A DNA stretch of 64,000 nt. It comes from an uncultured Alphaproteobacteria bacterium. Its GTDB lineage: Bacteria; Pseudomonadota; Alphaproteobacteria; Caulobacterales; Caulobacteraceae. The notes below the pieces were generated by a model, which did no database searches, had not been told where the DNA came from, and worked only from the letters and a program-made list of their open reading frames with translations. Positions 8,780 through 17,671 of the stretch are shown piece after piece. Every line of letters begins with the position of its first letter. Position 1 is the stretch's first letter. The stretch covers positions 1-64,000 of the forward strand of contig CAIJOB010000019.1 in NCBI GenBank assembly GCA_903822175.1, written 5' to 3'. Both the position numbers and the translations under genes were made by a program.

Positions 8780-9859
8780 TCAGTAGGGCTTTTCACCGGG
8801 CTGAATGAGCATCGGGGGCGCATAGAGCCCGTTCACCGTGGTGCCGCCATTGTGGATGGCCGGGAACAGCGGCTGCATGCTCTGCGGGAAGCCGAGCTTG
8901 GGCTTGGTCAGCTTGTCGAGGTGCGCGAAATCCTCGGGCGTCAGCTTGACGTCGAGCGCCTTCACATTGTCTTCGAGCTGCGCGATCCGCCGCGCGCCGA
9001 TGATCGTCGAGGTCACGCCCGGTTGCGCCTGGACCCAGGCCAGCGCCACGGCCGCCACGGTGGTGTCGTGCGCCTTGGCGATCACCTCCAGCTCATCGAC
9101 GAGCGCATAGGTCTTCTCGTTCAGGGCGCCGGCGATGAAGGCGCCGCGATCGGCCTTTATCTGGCCGGCATTGGCGCGGGTGTACTTGCCGCTCAGCGCG
9201 CCGCTCTTGAGCGGGCTCCACGGTGTGATGCCCAGACCCAGCTCGCTCGCCATCGGCACGAGTTCGGCCTCGACCGTGCGCTCGAGCAGCGAATATTCGA
9301 TCTGCAACCCGATGAACGCCGACCAGCCGCGGAACTGCGCCGTCACGTTGGCCTGGGCGACCTTCCACGCGGGCGTATCCGACACGCCGACGTAGCGCAC
9401 CTTGCCGGCGCGCACGAGATCCTCGAGGGCGGCCATCGTCTCCTCAATGGGAGTGTGGACGTCCCAATTGTGCAGCCAGTAGAGGTCGATGTAGTCGGTC
9501 CGCAGGCGGCGCAGCGAGTTCTCGCAGGCCGAGACGATCGATTTCCGCCCCGAGCCGCCGCCGTTCGGGTCGCCGGGGTAGAGATTGCTGCTGAACTTGG
9601 TGGCGATGACCAGGCGGTCGCGCTTGGCGGCGTCATGGCCGACATGATCGCCGATGATCTTTTCCGAGTGGCCCTTGGTGTAGCCGTTCGCGGTGTCGAT
9701 GAAGTTGCCGCCGAGTTCGATGAACCTGTCGAGGATCTGCTGCGACTCCTCGACGCTCGAGCCCCAGCCATTGTCTTCGCCGAAGGTCATCGCGCCTAGG
9801 CACAGCGGGCTCACGCGCAGGCCCGAGCGACCAAGGGTGATGTAGGTGTCGAGCGCCAT
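8780..9859 (-). CDS. Aldo/keto reductase
   Basis: 359-aa NADPH-dependent TIM-barrel oxidoreductase. Family signatures: YITLGRSGLRVSPLCLGAMTFG at the N-terminus, NFIDTANGY with the catalytic Asp55 and Tyr60, IGGR-type cofactor loop IIGARRIAQLEDNV near the C-terminus. The start at 9859 (MALDTY) is chosen over the ATG at 9874 because aaggat lies 7-12 bases upstream. Substrate unknown; the resemblance is to the general ketone/aldehyde AKR group (YajO/AKR11-13 like). Convergent with the 54-aa gene; the 106 bases between it and the next gene hold nothing recognisable. Confidence 0.92.
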   Translation of the reverse strand: MALDTYITLGRSGLRVSPLCLGAMTFGEDNGWGSSVEESQQILDRFIELGGNFIDTANGYTKGHSEKIIGDHVGHDAAKRDRLVIATKFSSNLYPGDPNGGGSGRKSIVSACENSLRRLRTDYIDLYWLHNWDVHTPIEETMAALEDLVRAGKVRYVGVSDTPAWKVAQANVTAQFRGWSAFIGLQIEYSLLERTVEAELVPMASELGLGITPWSPLKSGALSGKYTRANAGQIKADRGAFIAGALNEKTYALVDELEVIAKAHDTTVAAVALAWVQAQPGVTSTIIGARRIAQLEDNVKALDVKLTPEDFAHLDKLTKPKLGFPQSMQPLFPAIHNGGTTVNGLYAPPMLIQPGEKPY

Positions 9860-9980
9860 GGCGGCATCCTTCATTGACGAGGCGGGGTGATACGCCCGTG
9901 GAGATGGCCATCAAGGGGTCCCGCGGCAAGCCCGCGGCTGGCGCTCAAACGCGCCGATGCGCCCTGACCGAGCCGCAGCC

Positions 9981-10598
9981 CTAGGTCTTCTCAAACACCA
10001 GGATGAGGTTGTTGGCCGGCATGGGCGCCCGCTCGGCGAAGCGCAGACCGCGCCTTGCCGCCTCGGCCCGCACGTCGGCCACGTGGCGCAGACCCCAGTC
10101 CGGATCGCGGTTCTTCAGGCTCTCGTCGAAGGCCAGGTTGGAGGCGGCGGTCTCGACCTGCGCCTCCAGATAGGGCCCGTAGAGGAAGAGCTTGCCGCCG
10201 GGTTTCAGCACGCGGCCCGCACCCTCCATCAGCCCGCGCGTCGCCGCCCAAGGCGAGATGTGGACCATGTTGATGCAGACCACCGCCCCGAACGGGCCCT
10301 TCGGCCAGGTGCTCTGATCGGCGGCGTCCAGCCGCACGGGGGTGGCGAGATTGGGCGGGCCCGCCGCCGCGCGCCAGGCCGAGATGCTGGCGATCGCCTC
10401 CCAGTCGCGGTCGGTCGGCTGCCAGATCACGCCCGGCAGGTGGGCGGCCAGGAACATGGCGTGCTCCCCGGCCCCGCTCGCCACCTCCAGCACCCGGGCG
10501 CCGCCGGTCAGGCGCGGCTCCAGCACCTCCAGGATCGGCTGGCGGTTGCGTGCGGTGGCGGGCGATGTCCGGGCGCCCGGAGGCACGGCGTCGTTCAT
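9981..10598 (-). CDS. DUF938 family SAM-dependent methyltransferase
   Basis: 205 aa. The Rossmann SAM-binding motif VLEVASGAGEHA is preceded by RNRQPILEVLEPRL, which is diagnostic of this small class I methyltransferase family; the acidic loop TDRDWEAI and VVCINMVHISPW follow. No signal peptide, so cytosolic. Substrate unknown for the family. Divergent from the MDR dehydrogenase gene at 10710 with 111 bases between starts. Confidence 0.88.
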   Translation of the reverse strand: MNDAVPPGARTSPATARNRQPILEVLEPRLTGGARVLEVASGAGEHAMFLAAHLPGVIWQPTDRDWEAIASISAWRAAAGPPNLATPVRLDAADQSTWPKGPFGAVVCINMVHISPWAATRGLMEGAGRVLKPGGKLFLYGPYLEAQVETAASNLAFDESLKNRDPDWGLRHVADVRAEAARRGLRFAERAPMPANNLILVFEKT

Positions 10599-10709
10599 GG
10601 AGCGCCACCGTAAGCTCAGCTAAGCGCAAGGCGAAGGCTTCTGTTGTTGCCCGAAGCGACGCAAAGCGGTTCTGTGCCCTCGCTTCCACGACAAGATGAG
10701 GACGACACC

Positions 10710-11849
10710 ATGGCCAACGGCAATCCAGGCTCCGGCCTGCAGCTTCGCTCCCTGATCAAGGCGAGCGGCGAGCTGGAGCTTTCGCTGGCCACGGTCGACA
10801 TCCCCGACCCCGCGCCGGACGAGATCTTGGTGCGAATCGAGGGCTCGCCGATCAATCCGTCGGACCTGGGCCTGTTGCTGGGCGCGGTGGACGTCTCGAC
10901 GCTGAAGGCCGGGGCCGGACCGACGCTCACCGGGACTGTGCCGCCGCATCTGATGCGGGCCATGGCCGGACGGCTGGATGAGTCGATGCCGGTGGGCAAC
11001 GAGGGCGCGGGCACGGTGGTCGCCGCGGGCTCCGACCCTGCCGCCCAGGCCTTGCTGGGCAAGCTGGTCGCCGGCATCGGCGGCGCGATGTACGCCCAGT
11101 ACCGCACGCTGAAGGCCGCTGACGCGCTCCCCCTGCCGGCCGGCGCGAGCGCCGCCGACGGCGCCTCCTGCTTCGTCAATCCGCTGACGGCGCTGGGCAT
11201 GGTCGAGACCATGAAGCGCGAGGGCCATACCGCGCTCGTCCACACCGCCGCAGCCTCGAACCTGGGCCAGATGCTGCAGAAAATCTGCACCAAGGACGGC
11301 GTGACGCTGGTCAACATCGTGCGCAGCGCCGAGCAGGCGAAGATCCTGACCGACATCGGCGCCAAGTACGTGCTGGATTCGACCACGCCGACCTTCGTCG
11401 CCGACCTGACCGACGCGCTGGCCGAAACCGGCGCGACGCTGGCCTTCGACGCCATCGGCGGCGGCAAGCTGGCGGGGCAGATCCTGGGCGCCATGGAAGC
11501 CGCGCTGAACCGCACCGCCAAGGTCTACAGCCGCTACGGCTCGGCCACCCACAAGCAGGTCTATATCTACGGCGGCCTGGACGTGTCGCCGACCGAGCTG
11601 GTGCGCAGCTTCGGCATGTCGTGGGGGCTCGGCGGCTGGCTGCTCACCTACTTCCTGATGCGGACGCCGCCCACCGAGGCGCAGGCGCTGCGCCAGCGGG
11701 TTGCCGACGAGCTGAAGACCACCTTCGCCAGCCATTACACCGCCGAGATCGGCCTGGCCGAAGTCCTCGATCCCAAGGTGGCGGCCGCCTACAACAAGAA
11801 GACCACCGGGGCGAAGTACCTGATCAACCCGGCGAAGGGCTTGAGCTAG
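10710..11849 (+). CDS. Zinc-type (MDR superfamily) dehydrogenase / quinone oxidoreductase-like
   Basis: 379-aa medium-chain dehydrogenase/reductase. The N-terminal GroES-like domain has DEILVRIEGSPINPSD and GNEGAGTVV; the nucleotide domain has AASNLGQMLQKI and AFDAIGGGKLAGQIL. The usual Cys/His zinc ligands are not evident, so this is more like the zinc-free quinone-reductase branch. Start at 10710 (MANGNPG) follows gatgaggac, a fair ribosome site; the longer form from 10644 would add an unconvincing N-terminus. Ends NPAKGLS. Substrate unknown. Confidence 0.85.
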   Translation: MANGNPGSGLQLRSLIKASGELELSLATVDIPDPAPDEILVRIEGSPINPSDLGLLLGAVDVSTLKAGAGPTLTGTVPPHLMRAMAGRLDESMPVGNEGAGTVVAAGSDPAAQALLGKLVAGIGGAMYAQYRTLKAADALPLPAGASAADGASCFVNPLTALGMVETMKREGHTALVHTAAASNLGQMLQKICTKDGVTLVNIVRSAEQAKILTDIGAKYVLDSTTPTFVADLTDALAETGATLAFDAIGGGKLAGQILGAMEAALNRTAKVYSRYGSATHKQVYIYGGLDVSPTELVRSFGMSWGLGGWLLTYFLMRTPPTEAQALRQRVADELKTTFASHYTAEIGLAEVLDPKVAAAYNKKTTGAKYLINPAKGLS

Positions 11850-11878
11850 ACCGCCGCTGGCGCATTACGCGTAACACC

Positions 11879-13069
11879 ATGTCCGACCCGCCTGCCCAGA
11901 CCCCGCTCGACAGGAAGATGAGCCTGGCTGTGGGCTGGCTGCAGTCCCACCTGCTGAACCATGCGGAGATCACCCTTCGCGAGGTCCTCGAGAAAGACCC
12001 CCAGCATCGCTCAGCCCGCCGCATGCACGGCATCGCGCTCTTCAAGCTCGGGCGGCGCGACGAGGCGATCGAGGCGCTGCGGGCCGGCGTGGCGGAGGAG
12101 CCGGACAATCCGCGCGCCTGGGGCGACCTCGCGGTCGCCCTGCGCGACACCGGACAGGGCGAGGCCGCCGCCGAGGCCTACGCGAGGGCGCTGACCGCCC
12201 AATCGCCGGCCACCGGCGCGCCGCCGATCGGCGATCTGGTGTTCTGCATCGAGCAGGGCGTCCACGACTTCACCATGGTCGACTACCCCTATCGCGCCCA
12301 GGTCCGCTATGGCGCCGGGAAGCCCGCCCATCCCGAGCTCGCCGCCCTGATCGGCGAGGGCCGCGAGCGTTACCGCGGCCTGCTCGACACCTGGGCCCCG
12401 CTACAGCCGGACTTTGCCGACGTGCCGCGCGGCGGGACCTATGAGACGCTGACGCCCTTCTGGTTCAACTCCTGGTTCACGGCGCTCGACGCCATCGCAC
12501 TCACGGGCTTCCTGCGGACCCTGAACCCGCGGCTGATGGTGGAGATCGGGTCCGGCGTCTCGACCAAATATGCCCGGCGCGCGGTGGCCCGCTACGGCCT
12601 GCGGACCCGCCTGGTCTCTATCGACCCCGAGCCGCGCAACGACATCGACAAGCTGTGCGATCAGGTGATCCGCAAGCCGCTGGAACAGTGCAGCACCGAC
12701 ATGTTCGAGGTGCTGGAGCCGGGGGATATCTTCTTCCTGGATTCCTCGCACCGGTCGTTCCAGGGCTCGGACGTGACGGTCTTCTTCCTGGAGATCCTGC
12801 CCCGGCTGAAGCCCGGCGTGATCGTCCACATCCACGATATCTACCTGCCCTACGACTACATCGCAGGCCACCTGCCCCGATTGTGGAACGAGCAGTATCT
12901 GCTGGCCTCGGCCCTGCTGTTCGGCCCGGAACGGTTCGAGATCCTGTTTCCGTGCTGGGCCGTCGGCCGCGACCCTGACCTGATGCCCCACGCCGAGGCC
13001 CTGTTCCGCCAGGGCCAGATGGCGCCGGTCGACCTCTACGGCACGAGCTTCTGGATGCGGATGAAGTAG
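11879..13069 (+). CDS. TPR-containing SAM-dependent methyltransferase
   Basis: 396 aa. Residues about 20-100 form two or three TPR-like helical repeats (HAEITLREVLEKDPQHRSAR and the following RRDEAIEALRAGVAEEPDNP). The C-terminal half is a class I methyltransferase: LMVEIGSGVSTKYARRAV is motif I, RLVSIDPEPRN gives the acidic residue, and FLDSSHRSFQGSDV and IVHIHDIYLPYDY continue the Methyltransf_24 pattern. Such proteins often act on sugars or in cell-surface glycan assembly, but there is no local glycan cluster here. Starts 29 bases after the MDR gene, so probably co-transcribed. Confidence 0.82.
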   Translation: MSDPPAQTPLDRKMSLAVGWLQSHLLNHAEITLREVLEKDPQHRSARRMHGIALFKLGRRDEAIEALRAGVAEEPDNPRAWGDLAVALRDTGQGEAAAEAYARALTAQSPATGAPPIGDLVFCIEQGVHDFTMVDYPYRAQVRYGAGKPAHPELAALIGEGRERYRGLLDTWAPLQPDFADVPRGGTYETLTPFWFNSWFTALDAIALTGFLRTLNPRLMVEIGSGVSTKYARRAVARYGLRTRLVSIDPEPRNDIDKLCDQVIRKPLEQCSTDMFEVLEPGDIFFLDSSHRSFQGSDVTVFFLEILPRLKPGVIVHIHDIYLPYDYIAGHLPRLWNEQYLLASALLFGPERFEILFPCWAVGRDPDLMPHAEALFRQGQMAPVDLYGTSFWMRMK

Positions 13070-13080
13070 GAGACTCTTCA

Positions 13081-13158
13081 AGATCCTCCCCCAGGGCGAA
13101 GCCCGATTGAGGGGGAGGTGTCGTGCGCGCAGCGCCACGACGGAGGGGGTTGCAGCCC
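13081..13158 (+). repeat. Left inverted repeat of DUF559 unit 1
   Basis: 78-base arm with two stem-loops. The first is CCTCCCCC...GGGGGAGG with an inner GGGC-GAA-GCCC stem; the second is TCGTGCGC...GCGCCACGA. It ends CGGAGGGGGTTGCAGCCC. The outer 40 bases match the right arm (reverse complement) perfectly, as do the inner 18; only the second hairpin differs. Confidence 0.9.
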
Positions 13159-13189
13159 ACTCCGCGAGCCGCCGCGAGCAGCGCCCGCC

Positions 13190-13546
13190 TCAGTCCCCGT
13201 GCTCCAGGTAGCCCATGATGGTTCGCACCGCCGCACCCACGTCGCGCAGGATCAGCGATGCCGGCAACCGCAAGGTCGCGATCCCCTGGTCCGCCAGCCA
13301 GGCGTCGCGCCGTTCGTCGCGCTCCGGCCGATCTCCGGTCCCATGGGTCGCGCCATCCACCTCGACGGCCAGCTTCGCGGCGTCGCAGTAGAAGTCGAGG
13401 ACGTAGGGACCGATAGGATGCTGCTTGCGGAAGCGGAGGCGGTCGATGGTCCCGCCCTTAATCGCCTTCCAGAGCAGCACCTCGGGCAGGCTCATCGTTC
13501 GCCGCAGCGCCTTAGCGCGATCCTTCGTGACCCGCGAGCCGTCCAT
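13190..13546 (-). CDS. DUF559 domain endonuclease-like protein (Vsr/PD-(D/E)XK fold)
   Basis: 118 aa, a stand-alone DUF559 domain. Family signatures: LPEVLLWKAIKGG, RFRKQHPIGPYVLDFYC with Asp51, and LAVEVDGATH with Glu62, Asp64 and His68, followed by ERRDAWLADQGI. The acidic residues fit a very-short-patch-repair-like or restriction-like nuclease active site; no enzymatic role is proven for this family as far as I know. The gene lies between two inverted repeat arms and is oriented towards the left arm. A second copy with the same residues at the same positions lies at 19799-20209. Confidence 0.85.
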   Translation of the reverse strand: MDGSRVTKDRAKALRRTMSLPEVLLWKAIKGGTIDRLRFRKQHPIGPYVLDFYCDAAKLAVEVDGATHGTGDRPERDERRDAWLADQGIATLRLPASLILRDVGAAVRTIMGYLEHGD

Positions 13547-13605
13547 GGGGCCAGCCTAGCAAGGGCTTTGAGCGGACCAAGCGTTTTTGCGGTTGAGAGC
13601 GTAGC

Positions 13606-13686
13606 GGGCTGCAACCCCCTCCGTCTCGGCGCGTGCCGCGCCGAGCCACCTCCCCCTCAATCGGGCTTCGCCCTGGGGGAGGATCT
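13606..13686 (-). repeat. Right inverted repeat of DUF559 unit 1
   Basis: 81-base arm, inverted relative to 13081-13158. Its second hairpin is CTCGGCGCG-TGC-CGCGCCGAG, different in sequence from that of the left arm but still a perfect palindrome, which points to selection for the hairpin itself. The outermost bases lie 9 bases from the P450 stop, so it may also serve as a two-way terminator. Confidence 0.9.
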
Positions 13687-13694
13687 AAGAGGAG

Positions 13695-14966
13695 CTAGTT
13701 CCGCGCCGGGATGAGCACCGGCAGGGTCTCGTAGCCCTTCACGAAGACCGAATGGGTCAGCGACGGCTCTCCGGCCAGTTCGATCGACGGGAAGCGCTTC
13801 ATGATCTCTTCCCAGATGATCGTCAGCTGCAGCTCGGCGAGGCGATTGCCGACGCAGCGGTGGATGCCGAAGCCGAAGGACATGTGATGGCGCGGCCGCT
13901 CGCGGTCGATGATGTAGGCGTTGGGGCTTTCCATCACCGCTTCGTCGCGGTTGCCGGATACGTACCACATGGCCACGCGGTCGCCGGCCTTGATGGTCTT
14001 GCCGCCGAGCTCATGGTCCTGGGTCGCGGTGCGCGCCATGTGGGCCAAGGGCGTCTGCCAGCGGATGGTTTCCGACACCATGGAGGGGATCAGGGCCGGA
14101 TTGGCCTTCAGCTTGGCGTATTCGCCCGGGTGCTTGTTCAAGGCATAGACCGAGCCGGAGATGGTGTTCCGCGTGGTGTCGTTGCCGCCGATGATCAGCA
14201 GGCCGAGGTTCCCGGCGTATTCCAGGCGGTCCATGTCGCGGGTCGAGGCGCCGTGGCAGAGCATGGAGATCAGGTCGCCAGCCGGGGGCGCGTTCACCCG
14301 CTCGTTCCACAGGCCCAGGAAACGCTCGACCATCTCGTCGATCGCCTCGCGCTTGTGCTCCCAGCTCTTCACTGGCCCGTGGCCCGGCATGTTGGTCATC
14401 ATGTCCGACCAGTACGGAAGCAGCTGGCGCTCCTCCTGCGGAAAGTCGAAGAGCGTGGCGAGCGTCATCGCCGTCAGCTCTTTCGAGACATGCTCCACCC
14501 AGTCGAATTCCTCGCCGATCGGCAGGCCGTCGAGGATCTTCCCGGCGCGCTCCCGGATCACCGGCCCCATCACCTGCAGGTTGGAGGGCGCGACGACCGG
14601 GCTGACGGTCTTGCGCTGCGCGTCGTGGCGCGGCGGGTCCATGGAGATGAAGCTGGGCCGCGTTCCGCGGCGGACCTGTTCCGCCTTGGCCTCGTGGCTC
14701 TGGAGCGTGATGCCGTCGGCGGAGGAGAACACTTGGTGGTTGGAATCCACCGCCATGATGTCGTCCCAGCGGGTGATCGACCAATAGGTCCCGTAGGTCG
14801 GCGAGGTCACCTCGTGCACCGGGTCCTCGGCCCGCAGCCGCTCAAAGATCGGCCACATGGCGTCCTGGGTAAACAGCTCCGGCTGGGCGGGGTCGAGCTC
14901 TTCGATCGGCAGGGCGTAGATTTGCGCCCGCGCCTCCGCCTTCAGGTCCACGGCTCCGTCATGCAT
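13695..14966 (-). CDS. Cytochrome P450
   Basis: 423-aa soluble bacterial P450. The I-helix oxygen-binding motif GGNDTTRN, the K-helix ETIR (ExxR) and the haem loop FGFGIHRCVGNRLAE with the thiolate Cys at about residue 371 are all present. The start at 14966 (MHDGAVDLKAEARAQIY) follows gggaggtcgcc, a good ribosome site; a long upstream extension to 15209 is antisense to the uracil-DNA glycosylase gene and is not credible. No ferredoxin or reductase gene is adjacent, so redox partners must be elsewhere. Resembles P450s acting on sterol, terpenoid or fatty-acid substrates, but substrate is not determinable. Confidence 0.94.
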   Translation of the reverse strand: MHDGAVDLKAEARAQIYALPIEELDPAQPELFTQDAMWPIFERLRAEDPVHEVTSPTYGTYWSITRWDDIMAVDSNHQVFSSADGITLQSHEAKAEQVRRGTRPSFISMDPPRHDAQRKTVSPVVAPSNLQVMGPVIRERAGKILDGLPIGEEFDWVEHVSKELTAMTLATLFDFPQEERQLLPYWSDMMTNMPGHGPVKSWEHKREAIDEMVERFLGLWNERVNAPPAGDLISMLCHGASTRDMDRLEYAGNLGLLIIGGNDTTRNTISGSVYALNKHPGEYAKLKANPALIPSMVSETIRWQTPLAHMARTATQDHELGGKTIKAGDRVAMWYVSGNRDEAVMESPNAYIIDRERPRHHMSFGFGIHRCVGNRLAELQLTIIWEEIMKRFPSIELAGEPSLTHSVFVKGYETLPVLIPARN

Positions 14967-15072
14967 GGCGACCTCCCACGGTCTTTTGTCCTTGCCGGTA
15001 TTCAGACCCCAGCCGCGCTCGGACGCAATGGGGTGCTGACAAGGGCCGCTCGGACCGCCAAGACTGAGCGCG

Positions 15073-15891
15073 ATGTCCCTGGACCCCGCGACCGCCGAAT
15101 CCCTGCTGGCCTTCTGGGCCGAGGCGGGCGTGGACGCCATGCTGCTGGACAAACCGATCGACCGGATCGCGGCGGGTAAGATCGCGCCGCCGGCGCCGGT
15201 GGCGCGCAAGGCTCCGGTCGCAGCACCGGCGCCCTCGGCGCTGCGGGCTGCGCCGCAGCCGGACGTGTCGGCCGCGATCGCCCAGGCGCAGGCCCTGGCC
15301 GCGGCGGCCGACAGCCTGGAGGCGCTGGCGGCCGCGATCGCCGGCTTCGACGGCTGCGCGCTGAAGTTCGAGGGCGCGTCCCAGGCCGTGGTCTATCGCG
15401 GCGAGGCCACCGCGCCGCTGATGATCATCGGCGAAGGACCAGGCGCCGACGAGGACCGTCAGGGCCAGCCGTTTGTGGGCCGCGCCGGGCAGCTGCTCGA
15501 CAAGATGCTGGCCGCCGCGGGCCTGACCGGCCGGGTGCTGATCACCAACACCGTCTTCTGGCGCCCGCCCGGCAACCGCACGCCGACGCCGCCGGAACAG
15601 GCGGTCTGCGCGCCCTTCGTCGAGCGGGCCATCGCGCTCACTCAGCCCAAGATGCTGCTGCTGGTCGGCGGCGCCTCGGCCAAGGCCATGCTGAAGAAGG
15701 ACGAAGGCATCCTGTCGATGCGTGGGCGCTGGCACGAGTGGCGGTCCGCCGACGGGGCGATGGAGCTGCCGGCCCTGCCGACCCTGCATCCCGCCTTCCT
15801 GCTGCGCCAGCCGGCGGCCAAGAAACGCGCCTGGGCGGACCTGCTCACCCTGACCGAGCGCCTGGACCGCCCCGACCGCCCGGCTGGCTGA
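15073..15891 (+). CDS. Uracil-DNA glycosylase, family 4-like
   Basis: 272 aa. Removes uracil from DNA at the start of base-excision repair. Motif 1 GEGPGADEDRQGQPFVGRAG and the RPPGNRTPTPPEQ segment are characteristic of family 4/5 enzymes. An Ala/Pro-rich segment (residues about 38-65) separates a short N-terminal helix from the catalytic domain. Of the four cysteines that hold a 4Fe-4S cluster in classic family 4, only two candidates are visible (FDGCALK and AVCAPF); the usual KCRPP is FWRPP here. Similar alphaproteobacterial proteins share this form. Divergent from the P450 with 106 bases between starts. Confidence 0.9.
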   Translation: MSLDPATAESLLAFWAEAGVDAMLLDKPIDRIAAGKIAPPAPVARKAPVAAPAPSALRAAPQPDVSAAIAQAQALAAAADSLEALAAAIAGFDGCALKFEGASQAVVYRGEATAPLMIIGEGPGADEDRQGQPFVGRAGQLLDKMLAAAGLTGRVLITNTVFWRPPGNRTPTPPEQAVCAPFVERAIALTQPKMLLLVGGASAKAMLKKDEGILSMRGRWHEWRSADGAMELPALPTLHPAFLLRQPAAKKRAWADLLTLTERLDRPDRPAG

Positions 15892-16045
15892 CGATCTGGG
15901 CCTTAACCCTGCGGCGAAACCACTCCGAAAGGCCGTTGGGGGTTGATCGGTCCGACCACCCCGCATAACCCTTACGCCCGGGGACTTCGAGAAAGAGGAT
16001 TGCGCTCACCGCCCGCGACAAGACGGGTCCGCGCAAAGAGACGGC

Positions 16046-17671
16046 ATGACGCTGAACAAGCGCCTATGGGCCGGGGTATTCGCCCTCGCCTGCACCGCCT
16101 CGATCGCAAGCGCCGCTGCGGCCGCTGACGCGCCGCCAGCGTTGTCGAGCGACGACGCCCGCGCCTATTCGGCCGCCTTCGACGCCACCGAACGCGGCGA
16201 CTTCATCGACGCCCAGATGCAGAGCGCGGCGGTCAAGGACCGCTCGCTGGTGGGCTACCTCTCCTTCCACGAACTGATGCATCCGACCGCGCACGTGGCC
16301 GCCTTCGATGAACTGTCAGCCTGGCTCGCCAAGTTCCGCGACCTGCCGGTGGCCGACCGCATCTTTGCGCTGGCCTCCAAGCGCAAGACCGACCCCACCG
16401 CCGACGCGGGGCCCAGGCCGATGGATCTGGGCGATGGTCCGCGGATCGCCAATCCGGTGCTGTCGGAAAAGGCCCGGCGCGGGCGCGAGGCCTTCTTCGC
16501 CGGCGACGTGAAGCGGGCTATGACGCTGGCCTCGGCCTCCGGCGACCGCTGGATCGTCGGCCTCGCCGCCTATCGGCTGAAGTCGTACGACAAGGCCCGC
16601 GACGCCTTCGCCGACCTGGCCCGCGACGGCGAGTGCGACGCCTGGATGCAGTCAGCCGCCGCCTACTGGGCCTCGCGCGCGTCAGACGCGCTGAACGACG
16701 GCCAGGGCTCGGCGAAATATCTGCGCGCCGCGGCCCGCAACTCCGAGACCTTCTACGGCCTGGTGGCCGGCCGGCAGTTGAAGCTCATCGATCAGGCGAG
16801 CGTCGCCTCGGCGGACGACCCGGTGGGCCGGCTGCTGCTGGCCGGCTACATCTCGCAACCCGCGTCCGTGCCCACCGTCGACCTCGCCCGCTTCGTCGCC
16901 AACGATCCGCGCGCACACCGCGCCGCCGCCCTGGCGCAAATCGGCCGGGGCGCCGACGCGATCCAGGAGCTCCGCGCCGGCCTGGCGCTCGCCCGCGGGC
17001 CCGCCGAGCAGGAGCGCTGGAAGGCGCTGACCATGGCCATGGGAACCTCGCTCGCCGACCGGGCCAGCCCGCCCCGCAGCGGCGACCTGGACTATCCGCA
17101 GCCGGAGCTGATCCCGATCGGCGGCTTCACCCTCGACAAGGCGCTGGTCTACGCCATGGTCCGCGCCGAGAGCCGCTTCAACGCGCAGGCGGTGTCGCCG
17201 GTGGGCGCGGCGGGCCTGATGCAGATCATGCCGACCGCGGCTGCGGCCGCCGCCGGCGACGACAAGCTGAAGACCGACCGCACGCCGCTGTTCGATCCCG
17301 CCTTCAATCTGCGGGTCGGCCAGGACTACTTCACCTGGCTGTTGGAAAAGGGCGTCGGTCACGACCTGGTCCGCGCGGTGGCCGCCTACAACGGTGGGCC
17401 AACCACCGTGGCGCGCACCGTCCAGATGGTCGGCGGCGACAGCGACAGTCTGCTCTTGATGGAGTGCCTGCCGGCCCAGGAGACCCGCGCCTACGTGCAG
17501 AAGGTCCTCACGGGCTATTGGACCTATCGCAAGATGTGGGGCGAGACCTCGCCCACGCTCGACGCGCTGGCGGCCGGCGGGCGCGCGGTCGACGAGCGCC
17601 TGGACCTAGGCCAGCCGCGCGGCGCCTCGCCCCAGTACGCCGCGCAGACGCTTCAGGTCGGGATGCGCTAA
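16046..17671 (+). CDS. Soluble lytic murein transglycosylase (Slt-type)
   Basis: 541-aa periplasmic peptidoglycan lyase. Signal peptide MTLNKRLWAGVFALACTASIASAAAAADA. A long alpha-helical superhelix (residues about 35-345) is followed by the goose-type lysozyme-like domain: YAMVRAESRFNAQAVSPVGA with catalytic Glu375, then AGLMQIMPTAA and VAAYNGGPTTVART. It cleaves the MurNAc-GlcNAc bond to leave 1,6-anhydroMurNAc. The 155 bases upstream hold the promoter. The 3' end overlaps by 66 bases the 3' end of the convergent GT2-like gene. Confidence 0.93.
   Translation: MTLNKRLWAGVFALACTASIASAAAAADAPPALSSDDARAYSAAFDATERGDFIDAQMQSAAVKDRSLVGYLSFHELMHPTAHVAAFDELSAWLAKFRDLPVADRIFALASKRKTDPTADAGPRPMDLGDGPRIANPVLSEKARRGREAFFAGDVKRAMTLASASGDRWIVGLAAYRLKSYDKARDAFADLARDGECDAWMQSAAAYWASRASDALNDGQGSAKYLRAAARNSETFYGLVAGRQLKLIDQASVASADDPVGRLLLAGYISQPASVPTVDLARFVANDPRAHRAAALAQIGRGADAIQELRAGLALARGPAEQERWKALTMAMGTSLADRASPPRSGDLDYPQPELIPIGGFTLDKALVYAMVRAESRFNAQAVSPVGAAGLMQIMPTAAAAAAGDDKLKTDRTPLFDPAFNLRVGQDYFTWLLEKGVGHDLVRAVAAYNGGPTTVARTVQMVGGDSDSLLLMECLPAQETRAYVQKVLTGYWTYRKMWGETSPTLDALAAGGRAVDERLDLGQPRGASPQYAAQTLQVGMR

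Larger units (their letters stand above)
13081..13686. mobile_element. DUF559 nuclease-repeat unit 1 (606 bp), putative novel mobile or repeat-propagating element
   Basis: A DUF559 nuclease gene (13190-13546) is enclosed by two long inverted repeats (13081-13158 and 13606-13686). The unit sits exactly in the gap between two convergent genes (stops at 13069 and 13695). Outside the arms, short matching remnants (ctctt) suggest the inverted repeat extends about 8-10 bases further on each side with a 2-base indel. No target duplication was found. The arrangement is repeated with a homologous gene and a different repeat sequence at 19736-20205. Calling it mobile is inference; the repeat geometry is seen directly. 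Confidence 0.6.
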
